DNA of 26,450 bases from a virus. Below are positions 23,606 through 26,450 of this stretch, piece after piece (position 1 is the first letter of the stretch; every line of letters begins with the position of its first letter). The notes below the pieces were generated by a model that was given only the letters and a program-made list of their open reading frames with translations, did no database searches and had not been told where the DNA came from. Location: positions 1 through 26,450 of IMG/VR virus record IMGVR_UViG_3300032896_000011; one strand, written 5' to 3'. The translations under genes and the position numbers were made by a program.

Positions 23606-24520
23606 ATGGGCGAGTTGCATGTTGTCACCGCGATCGCCAATCCGATCCGGTGGGCAAGCAGAATTCGGCTGTATCGCGATTTCGAGCAGCATATGCTCGA
23701 CGGCGGAGTACGGCTTACGGTGGTGGAATGCGCTTATGGCGATCGCCCGCACGAGCTGGTCGGCAATCCGCACGTAAACCACGTTCCGGTTCGGGCCAAG
23801 ACGCTGGTGTGGAACAAGGAGAACCTGATCAACCTTGGCATCGCACGCCTGCCGCAGGACTGGCGCCATGCCGCCTGGATCGACGCCGACGTGGAGTTCC
23901 GCAAGCGCGACTGGGCCAACGAGACGGTACATGCGCTGCAGCAATACGACGTGGTACAACCGTGGTCCGATTGCTACGACCTGGGACCCAACGACGACCA
24001 CCTGACCGCGCACCGCTCGTTTGCTCGCATGGTCCATGAGGGCAACGTCATTAGCGTGAGCGACGTTGGGGGCGGCCGTTTCGCCCATCCGGGTTACGCT
24101 TGGGCGGCCACTCGGCGCGCTCTAACGCTGCTTGGCGGCCTGATCGAGACGGCGGCCCTAGGGGCTGGTGATCACCACATGGCGCTCGCTCTGACCGGGC
24201 GCGTGCGCGAGAGCGTGCCCGGGGGAATCTCGGAGGGATATCTGCGGCCGTTGCTGCGCTGGCAGGATCGCGCCACCCAGCACATCGCGCAGAACATCGG
24301 CTACGTGCCAGGTACCATTGAGCATGCCTGGCACGGGTCCAAGGACAAGCGCGCCTACGTCGATCGATGGACGATTTTGACTCGCAACGGCTTCGATCCT
24401 GATACCGACCTGCTTCGCAACACCTGGGGCGTGTTCGAACTCGCCGGCAACAAACCCGGACTGCGGCGGGACATCGACCGGTATTTCCGAGCTCGAGACG
24501 AAGACTCCAATACCATCTGA
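23606..24520 (+). CDS. Glycosyltransferase (GT-A-like)
   Basis: A 304-residue protein. The N-terminus (LHVVTAIANPIRWASRIRLY) and the WIDADVEF segment with Asp93-x-Asp95 match the nucleotide-sugar and metal-binding DxD region of GT-A glycosyltransferases. Downstream, GAGDHHMAL (Asp189, His190, His191) and EHAWHGSKDKRAYVDR (His240, His243) are likely catalytic or metal-associated blocks. It has no TM segment. GAGGG at about 23594-23598 gives a good ribosome binding site for ATG 23606. The gene lies within the lysis cassette; related enzymes occur in phages and could modify a host surface glycan or virion proteins. The acceptor and sugar cannot be read from sequence. Confidence 0.75.
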   Translation: MGELHVVTAIANPIRWASRIRLYRDFEQHMLDGGVRLTVVECAYGDRPHELVGNPHVNHVPVRAKTLVWNKENLINLGIARLPQDWRHAAWIDADVEFRKRDWANETVHALQQYDVVQPWSDCYDLGPNDDHLTAHRSFARMVHEGNVISVSDVGGGRFAHPGYAWAATRRALTLLGGLIETAALGAGDHHMALALTGRVRESVPGGISEGYLRPLLRWQDRATQHIAQNIGYVPGTIEHAWHGSKDKRAYVDRWTILTRNGFDPDTDLLRNTWGVFELAGNKPGLRRDIDRYFRARDEDSNTI

Positions 24521-24533
24521 CAGAGGGTGATCC

Positions 24534-24755
24534 ATGAACTCCAATCAGCGCGGCGCAGTAGCAACCGGCGCGGCTTCCTCCGGCGTAGCCGGAGCGACTG
24601 TTGTTATCCTGACCTGGGCGCTGGGCCTGCTGCATGTCGAAGTACCTGCCGAGGTAGCAGCGGCGCTGCTCGTCGTGCTCTCGCCGGCGCTGCATTTCGC
24701 CGTGGTGCGGCTCGGCATTGACCGCGTGGCCGCGGGTGCGGGAGAGCAGAGGTGA
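24534..24755 (+). CDS. Two-TM small membrane protein, holin candidate
   Basis: A 73-residue protein with two hydrophobic segments, about 17-35 (VAGATVVILTWALGLL) and 40-60 (VAAALLVVLSPALHFAVV), joined by a short EVPAE turn. The ends are polar, with Arg-rich C-terminal residues. Size and topology fit class II holins. AGAGGG precedes the ATG. The gene is followed by a coupled lipoprotein gene and, nearby, a cysteine peptidase. Holin function is inferred; small two-TM phage proteins can have other roles. Confidence 0.6.
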   Translation: MNSNQRGAVATGAASSGVAGATVVILTWALGLLHVEVPAEVAAALLVVLSPALHFAVVRLGIDRVAAGAGEQR

Positions 24756-25210
24756 AGCGCCGCCATGCTCTGACCGGCACGAGTATGTTGTTCGTCGCGG
24801 CGCTGATCGGGTGCACCCGGTCCTCCGATGTTCCGGCGACGGTCGCGACCGATGCCGGGCTGATTGCGTCCGGTCTTGCAGGGTCGTTCAAGGACATATC
24901 CGCGGTGCCAGGGGCCATACTGGCGGCATTGACTGACCTTGCGAGTGCTGCGCAGGCGCTAGCCGATGAGGACACGATCGCGTCTGCTCAACCGCTGGTG
25001 CAGCGGGTTGAGGCGGACGTGAACGCGGTGGTCACCGCGGTTGGGGCGCTGCCTCTGCCTGCCAACGCGGCGTCGGCGCTACAGGCGGCACAGGTACTGC
25101 TGGTAGTGATCGAAGCCGGGGTCAACCTGGTGGTGACGGCGAGCAGTACACGAGCGGCGATGACTCCTGAGCAGGCGCGCCTAGTGCTGGCTGCGGCGGC
25201 AATCCGCTGA
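24752..25210 (+). CDS. Putative lipoprotein of the lysis region
   Basis: A 152-residue protein starting with MKRRHALTGTSMLFVAAL and LIGC at residues 18-21, a lipobox with Cys21. The n-region is basic and the h-region short and hydrophobic, as expected for signal peptidase II. The mature part is Ala-rich and helical (ADEDTIASAQPLVQRVEADV, then LQAAQVLLVVIEAGVNLVV). GTG 24752 overlaps the holin-candidate stop (GTGA), indicating coupling. It is longer than a typical Rz1 spanin, so an outer-membrane spanin-like or superinfection role is only a guess. Confidence 0.6.
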   Translation: MKRRHALTGTSMLFVAALIGCTRSSDVPATVATDAGLIASGLAGSFKDISAVPGAILAALTDLASAAQALADEDTIASAQPLVQRVEADVNAVVTAVGALPLPANAASALQAAQVLLVVIEAGVNLVVTASSTRAAMTPEQARLVLAAAAIR

Positions 25211-25272
25211 CGTGCCCGCCGATAAGAGGCAGACGAATCAACTTACGCATAGGTCCATGCAGCGAGGAAGGA

Positions 25273-26016
25273 ATGAAGCGCAAGCTGGGGCGTTTGCCGC
25301 ACGATCGTGCGCTATTTGCGCAACTGCCGACAGTTGCAGCCCATCTCGCCGATTTACCCGCTGTACCGGCTGTCGTGGACTGGAGTCGGGACGTGGCGCC
25401 GGGGAGCTGGGGCATGTGCGCCAACGACGTGCTAGGCGATTGCACCTGCGCCGCCGTCGCGCATGCGATCGCGCTATGGCAGAGCTACTGTCCGCCGGTT
25501 ACCTTTTTGACCGATCGGGAGGTAGTGGCGCTTTATAGTGCGGTCTCCGGCTATAATCCGGGGCGGCCGGAGACCGATCAGGGCGCGCGCTGCGCCGACG
25601 TGCTGCAGCAGTGGATGAGGCAAGGTGTGGCATGCGCCGGCAGCATCGATTTGTTGTCGGCGTTTGCGACGATTGACCCTCGCAACCATGCGCATGTCCG
25701 TGCGGCATTGTGGGCAATGGGCGCGATTTATGCTGGAGTGCTGTTGCACGAGGCCCAGGAAAGCGAAGCTGTGTGGTCCGATTTGACGGGCTCGATCGTC
25801 GGTGGCCACTGTGTGCTGCTGGTGGCAGTGGACCATGATGGCTTGACTTGCGTCACCTGGGGTGAGCTGCGGCGTATGACCTGGGCTTGGTGGGATGCCT
25901 GTGCCGAGGAAGCCTATGCCTTACTGTCGCCGCGCTGGTTAGCGGCGGGACGCGCTCCGCAGGGACTTCCAGTGGCCACACTGCAGGCGGACATGTCGGT
26001 GTTTGCCGCCGGATAG
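25273..26016 (+). CDS. Papain-like cysteine peptidase, possible endolysin or processing enzyme
   Basis: A 247-residue protein. The segment MCANDVLGDCTCAAVAHAIA places Cys57 in the GDCTCAA block, where papain-like peptidases carry the nucleophile. GSIVGGHCVLLVAVDHDG puts His179 at the expected general-base position, followed by CVTWGELRRMTWAWWDACAE with Trp196-Gly197, the counterpart of the NSWG block but with Thr instead of Asn-Ser. The family appears in prophages near lysis genes. AGGAAGGA gives a strong ribosome binding site before the ATG. No lysozyme, amidase or transglycosylase gene is seen in the window, so it might serve as endolysin; that is inference. Confidence 0.6.
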   Translation: MKRKLGRLPHDRALFAQLPTVAAHLADLPAVPAVVDWSRDVAPGSWGMCANDVLGDCTCAAVAHAIALWQSYCPPVTFLTDREVVALYSAVSGYNPGRPETDQGARCADVLQQWMRQGVACAGSIDLLSAFATIDPRNHAHVRAALWAMGAIYAGVLLHEAQESEAVWSDLTGSIVGGHCVLLVAVDHDGLTCVTWGELRRMTWAWWDACAEEAYALLSPRWLAAGRAPQGLPVATLQADMSVFAAG

Positions 26017-26093
26017 GGCTCTTGAGGTGGTGGATGCCGCGGGAGGCAGCGCGCGTGGGGACCGTCGCGCCGCGACGCAATCGGGTCCCTCGG

Positions 26094-26126
26094 CCATGAA
26101 GTCACATGAGGCGACACCATGAAGTC
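26094..26126 (+). repeat. Ten-base direct repeat around two small starts
   Basis: CCATGAAGTC occurs at 26094-26103 and 26117-26126, offset by 23 bases. Each copy contains an ATG AAG TC(A/T) start-like context. The first opens an 8-codon ORF that ends by overlapping the second ATG (ATGA). Confidence 0.6.
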
Positions 26127-26187
26127 TGCTCGGAAGATCGGTGACGGCATGCGGGGGATCGGCGACGGGATGCGCCGCATCCGCTGA
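26119..26187 (+). CDS. 22-residue basic repeat peptide ORF
   Basis: ATG 26119 to TGA 26185-26187 encodes 22 residues, with GAGG at 26108-26111 placed 7 bases upstream. The peptide starts MKSARK and then has two adjacent near-identical 7-residue units, IGDGMRG and IGDGMRR, ending IR. Net charge is about +5. It lies between the peptidase gene and a strong terminator, so it would be the last gene of the late transcript. No family is recognised; a chance ORF is possible because of its size. Confidence 0.4.
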   Translation: MKSARKIGDGMRGIGDGMRRIR

Positions 26188-26215
26188 CCTGTCTGCAAGC
26201 TTTTCGGTCAAGAGA

Positions 26216-26252
26216 ACCCGCGTTCGGCCTCTGGCCGACGCGGGTCTTTTTT
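26216..26252 (+). terminator. Rho-independent terminator
   Basis: A GC-rich hairpin with arms 26216-26229 (ACCCGCGTTCGGCC) and 26233-26245 (GGCCGACGCGGGT), one bulged base and a 3-base loop, followed by C and six Ts at 26247-26252. It is well placed to end the late tail/lysis transcript. Confidence 0.9.
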
Positions 26253-26324
26253 GTTTCCGGAGCACCGGATGTCCTCTCGAGACACGGTTCACTTGCCAGG
26301 TTGATCCGCCAATGACGCCGCGGC

Positions 26325-26450
26325 TGGAGTTGACCCGGTTTCGTGGACACCCGAGCATTTGCGTTCGAGGAGTCCACCATGTCGAAAGCAAGACGAGTTT
26401 ACGCACCTGAGTTCCGTCACCAGATGGTTGAGTTGGTGCAAGCCGGGCGC
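26325..26450 (+). mobile_element. Left end of an IS3-family insertion sequence (cut by window end)
   Basis: A TG-starting terminal-repeat-like segment at about 26325-26350 (TGGAGTTGACCCGG, then TTTCGTGGACAC) precedes a transposase start. The pattern of TG followed by GACCC...GT.GACA is common at IS3/IS150-type ends. The exact boundary and the right end cannot be seen. Confidence 0.6.
26379..26450 (+). CDS. IS3-family transposase OrfA, N-terminal part (partial)
   Basis: Twenty-four codons from ATG 26379 to the end of the window. The sequence RRVYAPEFRHQMVELVQAGR matches the first helix of IS3-family OrfA proteins (R.Y.PEF..Q.VELV.AGR), which is part of the helix-turn-helix that binds the IS ends. 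CGAGGAG at 26366-26372 serves as ribosome binding site. In IS3 elements the OrfA frame is usually joined by frameshift to OrfB, the DDE catalytic part, which would lie beyond the window. Confidence 0.75.
   Translation, partial: MSKARRVYAPEFRHQMVELVQAGR

Noticed and set aside
26027-26122. 31-codon GTG ORF after the peptidase gene
   Set aside because: Low-complexity sequence and no good ribosome binding site; only the ATG at 26096 inside it and the following 22-codon ORF have a start-like context.

Overview
The window is a stretch of a contractile-tailed (myovirus-type) phage or prophage, about 26 kb, with every convincing gene on the + strand. GC content is high, GTG starts are common, and neighbouring genes are tightly packed with stop/start overlaps (ATGA, GTGA, TAATG). 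The style of the tail, fibre and FN3 proteins suggests an alphaproteobacterial host, plausibly an Acetobacteraceae member. The host is an inference from general resemblance; no host housekeeping gene is present to fix it.

Layout. (1) 1-3500: the end of an unseen gene, a neck/tail-terminator-like structural protein, and a large beta-helix tailspike of the pectate-lyase superfamily with a YadA-head-like distal region. (2) 3510-8077: tail shaft genes in order: sheath, tube, tail assembly chaperone with a canonical -1 frameshift site (A AAA AAC), a gp10-like tail completion protein and a short tape measure. (3) 8081-13174: baseplate genes in P2/Mu-like order: gpU-like protein, LysM-like gpX, hub gpD, spike gpV with an HxH tip motif, wedge gpW/gp25, gpJ and gpI-like. 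(4) 13171-23236: a long receptor-binding and fibre region: a small unknown protein, an FN3 fibre, small ORFs including a RanBP2-type zinc-finger protein, a glycine-rich fibre, a second FN3 fibre, an SGNH/sialate-esterase-like fibre, a glycine-rich fibre with 21-residue repeats, and two small structural proteins. (5) 23233-26016: a probable lysis/host-interaction cassette: XhlA-like coiled-coil/TM protein, a GT-A glycosyltransferase, a two-TM holin candidate, a lipoprotein and a papain-like cysteine peptidase. (6) 26017-26450: a 22-codon basic peptide ORF, a strong rho-independent terminator, and the left end of an IS3-family element with the first 24 codons of orfA, cut by the window edge.

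The genes make sense as one late operon: tail shaft and baseplate are built first, the variable fibres give host range, and the last genes release the virions. Head, packaging, integration and regulatory genes lie outside the window. The most unusual content is in the accessory part of the fibre and lysis regions: the zinc-finger protein, two heptanucleotide-repeat arrays in opposite orientation, the 21-residue protein repeat, the fibre esterase lacking the expected His, shared fibre-tip modules, the glycosyltransferase and the tiny terminal peptide. I did not find a clearly recognisable new multi-gene defence or regulatory system.
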